The notes: generated from the sequence alone by a model not told the origin. Positions 15,241 to 23,606 are shown, counted from the stretch's first letter. The stretch is DNA of 41,535 nt from DATKMS01 sp041497995 (GCA_041497995.1 JBGQHM010000009.1:1-41535); one strand, 5' to 3'. Numbers and translations are program-made.

Positions 15241-16784
15241 GCCGCCACCTCGAGCTGCGAGCGCGCCGCCATGCGGCCGAGCTCACTGACAATCTTCCCC
15301 GCCCACCGATAGATGTTGTTGCGTGCGACGATCTCGCGCGACGCTGCCATGCGTGCACGGCGTTCCGCCTCGTTCATGGAGAGGGCTTGGTGAAGAACGG
15401 CTGCGGTCTCGTCGGTCGCGTACGGGTTGATTTGCAGGGCTTGGTCTAACTCACGAGCCGCTCCGGCAAAACGGCTCAAGACGAGTACCCCGTCGCCGTC
15501 GCCGCGCGCGGCGATGTATTCCTTGGCCACGAGGTTCATGCCGTCGTGCAACGCGCTGGCCACACAGACATCTGCGAGCCGGTAGAACGCCAGCAATTCC
15601 TCAGACGTGTGCGGGGTGTCGCGATAGATGATCGGTGACCAACGTCCCTGTGCATACTTCCAGTTGATGTCCTCGACCAAAGACTCGATGTCCTTTGCGA
15701 GCGCCTGGTACGACCCGATCCGCGTCCGACTCGGGGCGCCAATCTGCACGAAGCGCAACTTGCCGATGTACTCGGGATGACTTGCCAGCAAACGGTCTAC
15801 CGCCTGCAGCCGCTCGGGAATGCCCTTCGTGTAGTCGATACGATCAACGCCGAGCAGCACGCGTTGGTTGACCAAGCCGAGCTGATGCTGCAGCCGTCGC
15901 ATGCGCGTGGTGGTGTCCTCCGACATGGCCTGCTGGCTCAACGCATCGATGTCGAGGCTGATTGGAAACGGTCGAACCAGCGTGACGTGGTCGGCGCGCG
16001 TGACTGCGGGGTCGTCGGAATCGACGCGTGCCTCGATGCTTGCCGCTACGCTCTCGAGGAAATTCTGGCAATGATACCGCAGGTGAAAGCCCAGGAGATC
16101 GTTGCCCAGCAAGCCCTCCAAGATCCTCTCGCCCCACGGACAGATGCGGAAGGTTTCGCGATTCGGCCACGGAATGTGCCAGAACTGCGCGATGAGCAAA
16201 TTAGGTTGCGCGCGCCGCAGCAACTGGGACAGCAGGGCAAAATGGTAGTCCTGGATGAGGATGATGGCGTTGGGCTCCCGGACCTCATCAAGCACGGCAT
16301 CGGCGAACTGGTGGTTGACACGGACGTACGCCTCCCAGTCTTGCATCTCGAACAGCGGACGCCTGTAGGCGATATGGCACAGCGGCCAGAGAGCTTGGTT
16401 GGCAAAGCCGTAGTAGTAGTCATCCTCGTCGGCCTTGCTCACCCAGACCCGCCGCAGGGTGTACTTCGGGTGCTGCGGCGGCACGGCGATCCGGTCATGC
16501 TCGTCGACGACGTCGCGGTCAGCAGTGCCACTCCCATGCGCCACCCACGACCCGCCACACACGCGCATTACAGGCTCGAGGGCGGTGACCATGCCACTCA
16601 CCGGACGGTCGCACGTGATCTCTTCGCCGTCGAGCCGATGGATGTAGGGCTCACGATTTGACACCACGATAAACTGTCGCTGTCCAAGGACCCGTTCGAC
16701 GATCCGACGTAGAGTCTCCTGCGTCCAGAACCGCGGTCCATCAGCTCCGAGTTCAAGCTCGTCAGTGTGAACGTCCTCCGTCAT
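15237..16784 (-). CDS. otsA: GT20 trehalose-6-phosphate synthase
   Basis: The 515-residue GT20 enzyme should transfer glucose from a nucleotide sugar to glucose 6-phosphate. Seen: IVVSNREPY with Arg44 (E. coli Arg9 equivalent) after a 35-residue N-terminal extension, YYYGFANQALWPLCH, IQDYHFALL, WHIPWPN, GVDRIDYTKGIPERL (phosphate-binding Arg and Lys), and DGMNLVAKEYIAA (donor site). The tryptophan-rich GGLWFGW loop of E. coli OtsA reads GGSWVAHG here, so the acceptor could differ, for example glycerol 3-phosphate as in glucosylglycerol-phosphate synthase. The following phosphatase is OtsB-like, which supports trehalose 6-phosphate. The ATG has GGAGG about 7 bases upstream. It is the first gene of the minus-strand trehalose block. 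Confidence 0.88.
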   Translation of the reverse strand: MTEDVHTDELELGADGPRFWTQETLRRIVERVLGQRQFIVVSNREPYIHRLDGEEITCDRPVSGMVTALEPVMRVCGGSWVAHGSGTADRDVVDEHDRIAVPPQHPKYTLRRVWVSKADEDDYYYGFANQALWPLCHIAYRRPLFEMQDWEAYVRVNHQFADAVLDEVREPNAIILIQDYHFALLSQLLRRAQPNLLIAQFWHIPWPNRETFRICPWGERILEGLLGNDLLGFHLRYHCQNFLESVAASIEARVDSDDPAVTRADHVTLVRPFPISLDIDALSQQAMSEDTTTRMRRLQHQLGLVNQRVLLGVDRIDYTKGIPERLQAVDRLLASHPEYIGKLRFVQIGAPSRTRIGSYQALAKDIESLVEDINWKYAQGRWSPIIYRDTPHTSEELLAFYRLADVCVASALHDGMNLVAKEYIAARGDGDGVLVLSRFAGAARELDQALQINPYATDETAAVLHQALSMNEAERRARMAASREIVARNNIYRWAGKIVSELGRMAARSQLEVAA

Positions 16785-17053
16785 AGTAGTCCTCCGCTGG
16801 CGGTATCAGCTGCGGTGCATGAGACCGAAGTTGGAGTGCGACACCGTGGTCTGGTTCAGGCACGGTGCTTGTCCTTCGCACACAGGGGGTAGAGTCGCCG
16901 CAGCCGCACTTCAGCAACGGCCGTGCCCAGAGATCCGATGCTTCTGCTAGCTGGGGCAGGAAAGGGTGCGGCGTGTGCGCAAGGAAAATGTCGGGACCGA
17001 GGTTGTAGTTTCTACAGTCGCCACGCCTAGCCTGCGCCGCAAGCGCAAAGGCG

Positions 17054-17323
17054 CTAGCGCAGTGCGCAGGCGACGCAATAGACGGTATCAGTCGGTGCCG
17101 CGTGGAGCGCGGCCACCGCAAGCTGACGTTTGCAGAATCCACAGGCGAAGGGACGTTCCTCGGAGGGACGCTCCACACGCCACGTCTTCCGACCAACCTT
17201 GACCTGGAGGTCTTGCACGTGCCGTGCACGGCTCAGCACGTGCTCTCTCAGAATCTGTCGGTCATACGGCGTGCTGGCCGGGAGCAGGAGTCCGCCGCCC
17301 ATGAACGTGATGTGTGCTGTCAT
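17054..17323 (-). CDS. possible small zinc-ribbon protein
   Basis: This 89-residue frame ends with two CxxC pairs (ACGFCKRQ and YCVACALR) about 20 residues apart, as in small zinc ribbons. The first half has a Gly/Leu-rich stretch MGGGLLLPASTPYDRQILREH and then VQDLQVKVGRKTWRVERP. GAGG lies about 9 bases before the ATG. The gap of 269 bases to otsA downstream shows no other gene, and nothing clear lies in the 222 bases upstream before the ThDP gene. I do not recognise a family. It may be a chance frame, but the paired cysteines at the very C-terminus argue for a real gene. Confidence 0.45.
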   Translation of the reverse strand: MTAHITFMGGGLLLPASTPYDRQILREHVLSRARHVQDLQVKVGRKTWRVERPSEERPFACGFCKRQLAVAALHAAPTDTVYCVACALR

Positions 17324-17545
17324 TGGGGCGTGCCTCGCTGATTGCCGCGTGAACTACCACCCCGTCCTCAACCTCTACCCGTGCGGCGTTGTGGCCCGAT
17401 GCTGCTCCCTTTCCTGAAATTGTCAATTCCGAAAAACTCCTGAGCCTGCAACCGACCCGCTTCGGCCGACGCGTGTTCGCTCGTGCGCCATGCAATCGGT
17501 CGTGATAGGCGTGCGCTGCGCACGCGCGTGAACGGAGGACAGCAA

Positions 17546-19303
17546 ATGGGGGACACGACCGGCGGAGCCATCATTGCCCGCATGCTCAAGCAAGAGAGCG
17601 TCGAAAAATTCTTTGGAATCATCGACGGCACGTACACGCAACTATTCGCACATTGCGTCGAGCTGGGTATGGAGATGATCTCGCCGCGCCACGAGGCGGT
17701 CGCGGCGCACATGGCTGGAGCGTATGCGCGGCTGACCGGCAGACTGGGCGTCTGCATTGCGAGCAACGGTCCGGGCGTTGCCAACATGCTCGCCGGCGTC
17801 GCGGTGGAAAACGGCGAGGGCAATCGTGTCTTGTTGATCACCAGTGCGCGGCGAACCGGTGTCATCTATCCCGACCGCGGCGGAACCTATCAGTGCTTCG
17901 ATCAGGTTGCGGTGATCCGCGCGATGTCGAAATGGTCGCAAGCAGTGCCGTCTTTCGAGCGGCTGCCCGAGTTGCTGCGGCAGGCACTGCGCGTGTGTCA
18001 CACGGGCCGGCCGGGTGTCGTGCACCTCGACGTGCCCGAGAATCTCATTAACGGCGTCTGCGCTGACGTACCGATGCAGGCACCGCACCAATATCGTCGC
18101 ATCGCGCCCCTGGCGCCGGATCCGGTGCTCGTCGAGCACGCCGCGGATCTGCTTACGGGAGCGCAGTTGCCGATGATTCATGTCGGCGGTGGCGTCATTC
18201 ACGCGCAGGCGTTCGCCGAGTTGGCGCGACTGGCGGAGGTGCTGCACGCGCCCGTGACCACTTCTTGGAGCGCGCGCGGCGCGCTGTCCGAAACCTCGGA
18301 GTTGGTGTGGCCGATGATTCACATCGACGCGTGCACGCATCTGCGCAATGCCGCCGACGTGGTTCTCTGCCTCGGCTCCGAGCTGGGAGAAACCGACGGG
18401 TGGGGGAAAGCGCCGTACTGGGCACCGCCGCAGCGACAGAAGCTGATTCAGGTGGACATCGAGGACCGCAACCTCGGACGTAACCGTCCCACCGACCTCG
18501 CCATTCTCGCGGACGTGAGGGTCTTCATTGCAGCGCTGGTTGATCGGCTCGGGCGCCTCGTGGAGCGGATGCCCCTGCAGGCGCGACGCGCCACCGTCTC
18601 GAGACTGGCGGCAGAAAAGGTGGCGGCCCGCGACGCGCTCGACGCGGTGCTCGCAAACACTGCGGCCCCCATGATCACCGGTCACGTCGCGGCAATCTGC
18701 CGGGGCGTGTTCGACGATGATGCGGTAGTTGTTTTCGATGGCGGCAATACTGCGGTGTGGGGCAACTACTTCACCGAGCTGCGCCTGCCCAACACGCAAC
18801 TCTCCACGGCGCACTTCGGTCATCTCGGCGCTGGCGTTGGGCAGGCTCTCGGTGCCGCGGTGGCGCGCCCGGGTACGCAGGTCTACTGCCTGATTGGCGA
18901 CGGCGCGATGGGCTTCAACATGCAAGAGATCGAAACGGCCGTGCGGCATCAGTTGAAGGTGATCTTTCTGGTGTGCGTGGATCGTCAATGGGGCATGGTC
19001 AAGATCAACCAGATGGTTGCGTTGCAGCCGTTCCGCGAGATGTTCGCGACGGCGCTCGGTCCTGACCGCAGCCGCACGATCAACACCGACCTGGGAGAAA
19101 TCGCCTGGGACCAGCTCGCCGCGTCGATGGGTGCCTATGGCGAGCGCGTGTCCGCACCAGCCGAGTTGGAGCCGGCGTTGCGCCGCTGCCTGGCCGCGGA
19201 ACGCTGCGCAGTGATCCATGTCGACGTTGACCCGACCGCTCACATGTTCGCACCGGGATTGCAGCACTTTAAAGACATGCACCAGGAGCCGGCGGGATCG
19301 TGA
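17546..19303 (+). CDS. thiamine-diphosphate-dependent enzyme (IlvB-like)
   Basis: The 585-residue protein has the three-domain layout of acetolactate-synthase-like enzymes: N-terminal pyrimidine-binding domain with catalytic Glu in SPRHEAVAAHMA, a central Rossmann-like domain (MIHVGGGVIHAQAF), and a C-terminal ThDP domain with GDGAMGFNMQEIETA. In place of the usual Asn-Asn that ends the ThDP motif there is Val-Asp (FLVCVDRQWGM). ATG 17546 has GGAGG 7-8 bases upstream and is preferred to an upstream start at 17483. No ilvN-like regulatory subunit is nearby, so branched-chain amino acid synthesis is unlikely. Two dehydrogenase-type genes follow, which suggests a catabolic route acting on 2-oxo acids or acyloins; the substrate is unknown. 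Confidence 0.85.
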   Translation: MGDTTGGAIIARMLKQESVEKFFGIIDGTYTQLFAHCVELGMEMISPRHEAVAAHMAGAYARLTGRLGVCIASNGPGVANMLAGVAVENGEGNRVLLITSARRTGVIYPDRGGTYQCFDQVAVIRAMSKWSQAVPSFERLPELLRQALRVCHTGRPGVVHLDVPENLINGVCADVPMQAPHQYRRIAPLAPDPVLVEHAADLLTGAQLPMIHVGGGVIHAQAFAELARLAEVLHAPVTTSWSARGALSETSELVWPMIHIDACTHLRNAADVVLCLGSELGETDGWGKAPYWAPPQRQKLIQVDIEDRNLGRNRPTDLAILADVRVFIAALVDRLGRLVERMPLQARRATVSRLAAEKVAARDALDAVLANTAAPMITGHVAAICRGVFDDDAVVVFDGGNTAVWGNYFTELRLPNTQLSTAHFGHLGAGVGQALGAAVARPGTQVYCLIGDGAMGFNMQEIETAVRHQLKVIFLVCVDRQWGMVKINQMVALQPFREMFATALGPDRSRTINTDLGEIAWDQLAASMGAYGERVSAPAELEPALRRCLAAERCAVIHVDVDPTAHMFAPGLQHFKDMHQEPAGS

Positions 19304-19341
19304 CTGCGGGAGGCTCGTGACTCCAGACGTTGGTGACGGGT

Positions 19342-20322
19342 ATGAGCGAAGGCGAGGCTCCGGCTCGGTCCGTTCTAGTCACTGGCGCCGGTGGCTACAT
19401 CGGCAGTCAACTCGTCGCCGCGCTCGCCGCGGAGCGCCGCGCGATCCGGACGATCGTCGCTACGGACATTCGGTTGCCTGCGACCGGCGCGCGTGCACCG
19501 GACGTCGAGTATGTCGTTGCGGACGTGCGCTCGGCGGCGCTCACTGACGTCTTGCGATGCTACGACGTGGAGTGCGTGGTTCACCTCGCCGCAATCGTCA
19601 CTCCTGGCCGCCAAGCGAATCGACGGTTGGCGTATGAGGTGGACGTGCTCGGAACACAGACTGTCCTCCAGGCGTGCCGTGCCGCCGGCGTGCGCAAGCT
19701 CATCTACACGAGCAGCGGCGCCGCATATGGGTACCACGCCGACAGTCCCGCATGGCTCGACGAATCGGCTCCCCTCCGCGGCAACGCCGCGTTCGCGTAT
19801 TCCGACCACAAGCGGCTGGTGGAGGAGATGCTGGCCGAGTGGCGTGTCGCACATCCCGAGGTCCTCCAGCTCATCTTTCGACCGAGCACGATCCTGGGCG
19901 CGCGGGCGCACAACCAGATCACCGCGCTCTTCGACCACCGCTACGTCCTCGGCCTCGGCGGGGCGCAGAGTCCCTTTGTGATCATCTGGGATCAGGACGT
20001 CGTCGGCGCGGTCATGCGGGGCATCCATGTCGGCGGGACGGGAATCTTCAACCTGGCCGGTGACGGCACACTCACGCTGCAGGAGATGGCGCAGTTGATG
20101 TGCAAGCCGTACGTAGTGTTGCCGACAGGCGTCGTGACGATCGGATTGCGGCTGTTGAAGCTATTGCATCTCACACAGTACGGGCCGGAGCAGGTGGACT
20201 TCCTCCGGTATCGACCTGTGTTGAGTAACCGGCGGTTGAAAGAGGAGTTCGGCTACGTGCCGCGCAAGACGTCGCGGGAGGTCTTCGAATTCTTTCTGGA
20301 GCACCGGCGCCATGCGGGCTGA
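19342..20322 (+). CDS. NAD-dependent epimerase/dehydratase (extended SDR)
   Basis: The 326-residue protein begins with the Rossmann motif VTGAGGYIG, has DVRSAALTD and VVHLAAIV for cofactor binding, and the catalytic triad in TSSGAAYGY and YSDHK (Tyr-x3-Lys). The central part FRPSTILGARAHNQITALFD is typical of sugar-nucleotide or sterol-type extended SDRs. ATG 19342 is preferred to a TTG at 19330. It follows the ThDP gene by 38 bases and its end overlaps the start of the next SDR by 11 bases. Whether the substrate is a nucleotide sugar or a small ketone or alcohol cannot be told. Confidence 0.85.
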   Translation: MSEGEAPARSVLVTGAGGYIGSQLVAALAAERRAIRTIVATDIRLPATGARAPDVEYVVADVRSAALTDVLRCYDVECVVHLAAIVTPGRQANRRLAYEVDVLGTQTVLQACRAAGVRKLIYTSSGAAYGYHADSPAWLDESAPLRGNAAFAYSDHKRLVEEMLAEWRVAHPEVLQLIFRPSTILGARAHNQITALFDHRYVLGLGGAQSPFVIIWDQDVVGAVMRGIHVGGTGIFNLAGDGTLTLQEMAQLMCKPYVVLPTGVVTIGLRLLKLLHLTQYGPEQVDFLRYRPVLSNRRLKEEFGYVPRKTSREVFEFFLEHRRHAG

Positions 20323-21133
20323 TCGGAACTTCAGGGGGAAAACGGTGGTGGTCACCGGCGCGGGCGGCGGCTTGGGCGCGGCGTATGCGCGTCGCTTCGC
20401 GCGGGCGGGCGCGTGCCTCGGACTCCTCGATGTGGATGTCGCCGGCGTCCAGGCGCTGGCGGCGGAGCTGGCCGGGCAGGGGGTCGCGAGCCTACCGCTC
20501 GACTGCGATGTGACCCGCGAGGATGCGTGTGCCATCGCCATCGCTGCCGTGCAGGCACACTTCGGCGGTGTCGACGTGTTGATCAATAACGCGGGGATTA
20601 CCCACCGCAGCGCCTTTCGCGACACGCAGAGCGCCGTGTTCCGCAAGGTCATGGAGGTCAACTTCTTCGGCGCTCTGTACTGCACCCAGGCCGCGCTGCC
20701 GAGCCTCATCGAGCGCCGCGGATTGATCGTGGCGATCAGCTCGATCGCCGGCGTAGCCCCCCTCTACGGTCGCAGCGGTTACGCGGCGAGTAAGCACGCG
20801 CTGCACGGGTTGTTCGATTCGCTGCGCGCTGAGTTGGCCGCCAGCGGCGTGGAGGTCCTGATCGTCTGTCCCGGCTTTACTGCGACTGGTATTGGGGCAG
20901 CGGCGTTGGATGGCGACGGCACGGTGACCCGCCACCCGCAATCCACGGTGGGGCGCGTCGCAACAGCCGGCAGCGTCGCTGAGGTGGTCTTCCGCGCCGC
21001 CGGGCGACACCGACGACTAGTGGTGCTCTCCGGCACGGGCAAGGCGACGCGGCTGCTCCACATCCTAGTGCCCACAATCTACGAACGGCTCATGGCGCGG
21101 GCACTGCGCCGCGAATTGGAGCGCCGGCCGTAG
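20312..21133 (+). CDS. classical short-chain dehydrogenase/reductase
   Basis: The 273-residue SDR shows the cofactor motif VTGAGGGLG, LLDVD after the second strand (an acidic residue here favours NAD over NADP), INNAGIT, and the catalytic SSIAG and YAASK. The C-terminal helices PTIYERLMARALRRELE are basic and may touch the membrane. The ATG lies inside the 3' end of the epimerase gene, so the two are co-translated. Together with the ThDP enzyme it forms a three-gene set whose pathway I cannot name. Confidence 0.87.
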   Translation: MRADRNFRGKTVVVTGAGGGLGAAYARRFARAGACLGLLDVDVAGVQALAAELAGQGVASLPLDCDVTREDACAIAIAAVQAHFGGVDVLINNAGITHRSAFRDTQSAVFRKVMEVNFFGALYCTQAALPSLIERRGLIVAISSIAGVAPLYGRSGYAASKHALHGLFDSLRAELAASGVEVLIVCPGFTATGIGAAALDGDGTVTRHPQSTVGRVATAGSVAEVVFRAAGRHRRLVVLSGTGKATRLLHILVPTIYERLMARALRRELERRP

Positions 21134-21337
21134 GAGTCCCTGCGCCGGAACGCGCACAGAACATTCCCCCAGTTGCTGCGCGCCGACTGTGCGGCATTGT
21201 GGGGCTTGCACATTCAGCTCCTCGGTCCGGCAACCCGCAGCACGGTGCTTGAGGCTGGGGGCGTGTGCCGCGCTGCAGTATCGTGATGGGGAGTCGGCCT
21301 GAGCGAGCGCCACCGAGGGTGGGAAAGGCAGTGCCGC

Positions 21338-21377
21338 TTGACGCGATGACATATACCATATATGGTCGCTATATGTC
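21338..21377 (+). promoter_or_regulatory. promoter-operator of the toxin-antitoxin pair
   Basis: TTGACG at 21338-21343 and TATGGT at 21361-21366, 17 bases apart, make a plausible sigma-70 promoter. The -10 box lies in a perfect 12-base palindrome ACCATATATGGT (21355-21366), and an outer inverted repeat GACATATA (21348-21355)/TATATGTC (21370-21377) flanks it. A ribbon-helix-helix antitoxin binding here would block its own promoter. A start site seven bases past the -10 falls on the ATG at 21373, so the message may be leaderless. Confidence 0.5.
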
Positions 21378-21612
21378 CGATCTTACCAAGACGACTGTGT
21401 ACGTTTCGACGTCAGACTACCGCCGTCTCAAATCCATTGCCCGCGAGCAGAAGCGGACCGCGGCCGATCTCGTGCGAGAGGCGATCGCCGAATATGCCCG
21501 CCGTCACGGAGGCACGACGCTGCCGCGTAGCCTGGGCGCGGGGCGGAGCGGTCGGCACGACCTCAGCGAGCGTGCCGAAGAGCTGCTCAGTGGTTTGGGT
21601 CGCGAGCGGTGA
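21373..21612 (+). CDS. ribbon-helix-helix antitoxin
   Basis: This is a 79-residue DNA-binding antitoxin of the CopG/RHH type: a beta strand KTTVYVSTSDYRRLKSIA followed by two helices with TAADLVREAIAEYARRHG. The C-terminal third is less structured and should bind the toxin. ATG 21373 is chosen; an upstream ATG at 21346 would place the palindromic operator inside the gene. It overlaps the PIN toxin gene by four bases (GTGA), the usual coupling of type II pairs. Confidence 0.8.
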   Translation: MSDLTKTTVYVSTSDYRRLKSIAREQKRTAADLVREAIAEYARRHGGTTLPRSLGAGRSGRHDLSERAEELLSGLGRER

Positions 21613-22028
21613 TTGTCGCCGACACCGGTGCGGTCATCGCCCTCATCGACGCCGACGATCGTCACCACCGCGCGCTGCGAAGGCTCTTCGAGGCCGATCC
21701 GGACGCATGGGTGCTCCCGTGGGCCATTCTTCCGGAGGTCGACTATCTGCTCATGGCGCATGTGAGCGCCCGCGCCGAAGATGCTTTTCTCGCCGACTTG
21801 GCTGCCGGGATCTATCGAGTCGAGTGGGGTGAAGAAGGTGATCTGCAACGCGCCCACGACCTGTGCGCGCGCCACCGAGCGCTGAAGCTGGGCCTTGTGG
21901 ACGGTGCGGTGGTCGCGGTTGCCGAGCGCCTGCGGGCACCGGCAATCGCAACCTTGGACCTGCGGCACTTTGGCGTGTTGTCGATCCACGGCCGTCCGCG
22001 GCTCCTGCCGCGGGACCTTCCCAAGTAG
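21609..22028 (+). CDS. vapC: PIN-domain toxin (VapC-like)
   Basis: The 139-residue PIN protein has the acidic metal-binding residues Asp5 (IVADTGA), Glu43 (LPEVDYL), Asp98 (LGLVDGAVVAVAERL) and Asp117 (TLDLRHF). PIN toxins are Mg2+-dependent RNases cutting tRNA or rRNA; all active-site acids are present, so it should be active. The start is a GTG overlapping the antitoxin stop. The pair sits beside a truncated DUF481 gene, as is common for mobile or recently acquired toxin-antitoxin modules. Confidence 0.85.
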   Translation: MIVADTGAVIALIDADDRHHRALRRLFEADPDAWVLPWAILPEVDYLLMAHVSARAEDAFLADLAAGIYRVEWGEEGDLQRAHDLCARHRALKLGLVDGAVVAVAERLRAPAIATLDLRHFGVLSIHGRPRLLPRDLPK

Positions 22029-22088
22029 CCCTGCCGGATCGTGCCACCAGTCGACAGCGTCGCTCACCAGGCGATGGAGACCCGGCAG

Positions 22089-22548
22089 TTAGGAACAGGC
22101 TGTTGGGTTGCGCGCCAGGCGCCGGGTTGCCGTGCTGCGCTCTTGACCCTTTTTCTTCTCAGTGCCGTAGCGGTAGTTCGCTCCCAGGGTGAACTGCATC
22201 GGGTCCTTGCTCCGCACGGTCCTGAGCCCGAGCAGGAACCCGGTCGTGTTTGTCGTTGCCTGTTGGAGGTTGAAGCCGAGATCGAAATTGCCGTCCCAGT
22301 AGCGCCAGTCAGTCTTGAGGTTCTCGATGTCCGCCCACCTGATCGCCAAACGTTCCTGCGCCGTACTCAGGCGCGAAGGCAATACCCGCAGCGGACAAGC
22401 CCGTGATCTTGCCCTGCAGGACTGTGCTTTTTGAGACTACTTCATCCGCTTCCGCCGCCGTGGCGTGCCCAACGAGCACGGTGATGGCTACCGCCAGCAG
22501 TGCACGCCATGCGCGATGAACAATCGACTGTTCATGATGTCTCGACAT
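22089..22548 (-). pseudogene. frameshifted, truncated DUF481 outer-membrane protein gene
   Basis: An ATG at 22548 with GGAGGAGG just upstream starts a signal peptide (ALLAVAITVLVGHATAAEA) and then SKSTVLQGKITGLSAAGIAFAPEYGAGT. Near 22350 the frame runs to an early stop, while the next frame continues the same protein: LAIRWADIENLKTDWRYWDGN, then DLGFNLQQATTNTTGFLLGLR, SKDPMQFTLGANYRYGTEKKKG. Removing one T from a TTT restores the frame. The product then ends at 22089 in a non-homologous tail, lacking about the last 150-200 residues expected for a DUF481 beta-barrel. The loss is therefore twofold. The stop is 60 bases from the end of the convergent toxin gene. Confidence 0.72.
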
Positions 22549-22699
22549 GATCCTCCTCCCGATATGGTTGTGGCGCACTATCAGCACCCCATGCTCCGAC
22601 GCAATCACCGAGTCGCTGCGGCATCGATGGGCACGCGGGATGACACACAGCGGCCAATCGGGTATGTAGAACCTCCTTCCACACACTCACCGGGCAGGC

Positions 22700-23575
22700 A
22701 TGGATCGCACCGTAGAGAAGGGAGCCGTTCCCGACCGGGAACCCGAGAAGCCAGCGGCGTCACCGCAACCCGTTGAGCGGCGCGCGCGTCGTCGTGGCCG
22801 GCTGGCCCGCTTCTTCCGCAGCAAGTTGCGGCCCATCTTTTCACGCCGGCTGTCGTGGCTCGCCGCCGCGGTGGTGCCGGCACTCTACATGCTGTACATG
22901 CGGCTGGTGTGGGCGACGAGCCGCATTGAGGGCCGCGACTCATTTGTCCTCCAGCGCATCGCCACGGAGCACAACGGCGCCGTCGCCTTGCTGTGGCATG
23001 AAGAAGTCATGACCGTCGCGTTTGGATACGCCTACCTCGGGCTACGTGGGCACACGCTGGCCAGCGTTGGCGAGTCGGGCGAGGTGATCGCGCGGATGTT
23101 GGCTCTCTGCGGCTTTGTGGTCTTCCGCGGCGGTTCGACCACGGGACGCTCGCGCCGCCGCGAAGGTGCCCTCGAAGAGATGATCGCTCACATGCACACC
23201 CACGATGAGGTGATCTACGGGCTGACGGTCGACGGCTCAAAGGGACCGCCGTACCGTATGAAGACCGGGAGCATCATCATCGCGCGCGAATGCGGTAAGC
23301 CGGTCGTTCTGGTGCGCACGTGGTACAAGCGCTGCCTACGCCTCCCGACCTGGGACCGCATGGCGGTACCGCTGCCTTTCAATGTGATTCGCTACTACCT
23401 GCGCGGACCGTATCTCGTGCCCGACAGCGCGCGCGACGCTGCGGGGTTGGAGGCTTTCCGCCTGCAGCTCGAGAACGAGCTGATCGACCTAGCGGCGCAG
23501 AGCTACGACGACATGGGACAGGCGCGGCCGGCGAACTTGGTGAAACGCGCGGCGCCGCCTTCCGCATCCGCATGA
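22700..23575 (+). CDS. DUF374 lysophospholipid acyltransferase-like protein
   Basis: The 291-residue protein has a basic N-terminus, one membrane segment near residues 50-70 (LSWLAAAVVPALYMLYMRLVW) and the DUF374 signature: LLWHEEVMTVAF (the His of the acyltransferase motif), SVGESGEVIARML, GFVVFRGGSTTGRSRRREGALEEM, LTVDGSKGPPYRMKTGSIIIAR and GKPVVLVRTWY. DUF374 proteins resemble LpxL-type acyltransferases acting at the inner membrane on lipid A or a related lipid. It stands alone, divergent from the broken DUF481 gene and convergent with the DUF3604 gene. Confidence 0.85.
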   Translation: MDRTVEKGAVPDREPEKPAASPQPVERRARRRGRLARFFRSKLRPIFSRRLSWLAAAVVPALYMLYMRLVWATSRIEGRDSFVLQRIATEHNGAVALLWHEEVMTVAFGYAYLGLRGHTLASVGESGEVIARMLALCGFVVFRGGSTTGRSRRREGALEEMIAHMHTHDEVIYGLTVDGSKGPPYRMKTGSIIIARECGKPVVLVRTWYKRCLRLPTWDRMAVPLPFNVIRYYLRGPYLVPDSARDAAGLEAFRLQLENELIDLAAQSYDDMGQARPANLVKRAAPPSASA

Positions 23576-23606
23576 GCCGCTGGGTGCCGCGTGCGGGCCG
23601 CGTCGC

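Noticed and set aside
17410..17430. TTGACA on the minus strand near 17420 as a promoter for the small zinc-ribbon gene
   Set aside because: No acceptable -10 box at 16-18 bases.
17642..19282. Minus-strand open frame of 546 codons antisense to the ThDP gene
   Set aside because: No recognisable domain; the plus-strand gene has catalytic and cofactor motifs and a strong ribosome site.
21134..21337. Gap between the SDR and the antitoxin promoter, with short minus-strand frames
   Set aside because: No ribosome site, family match or strong structure was seen; no evidence for the missing half of the DUF481 gene here.
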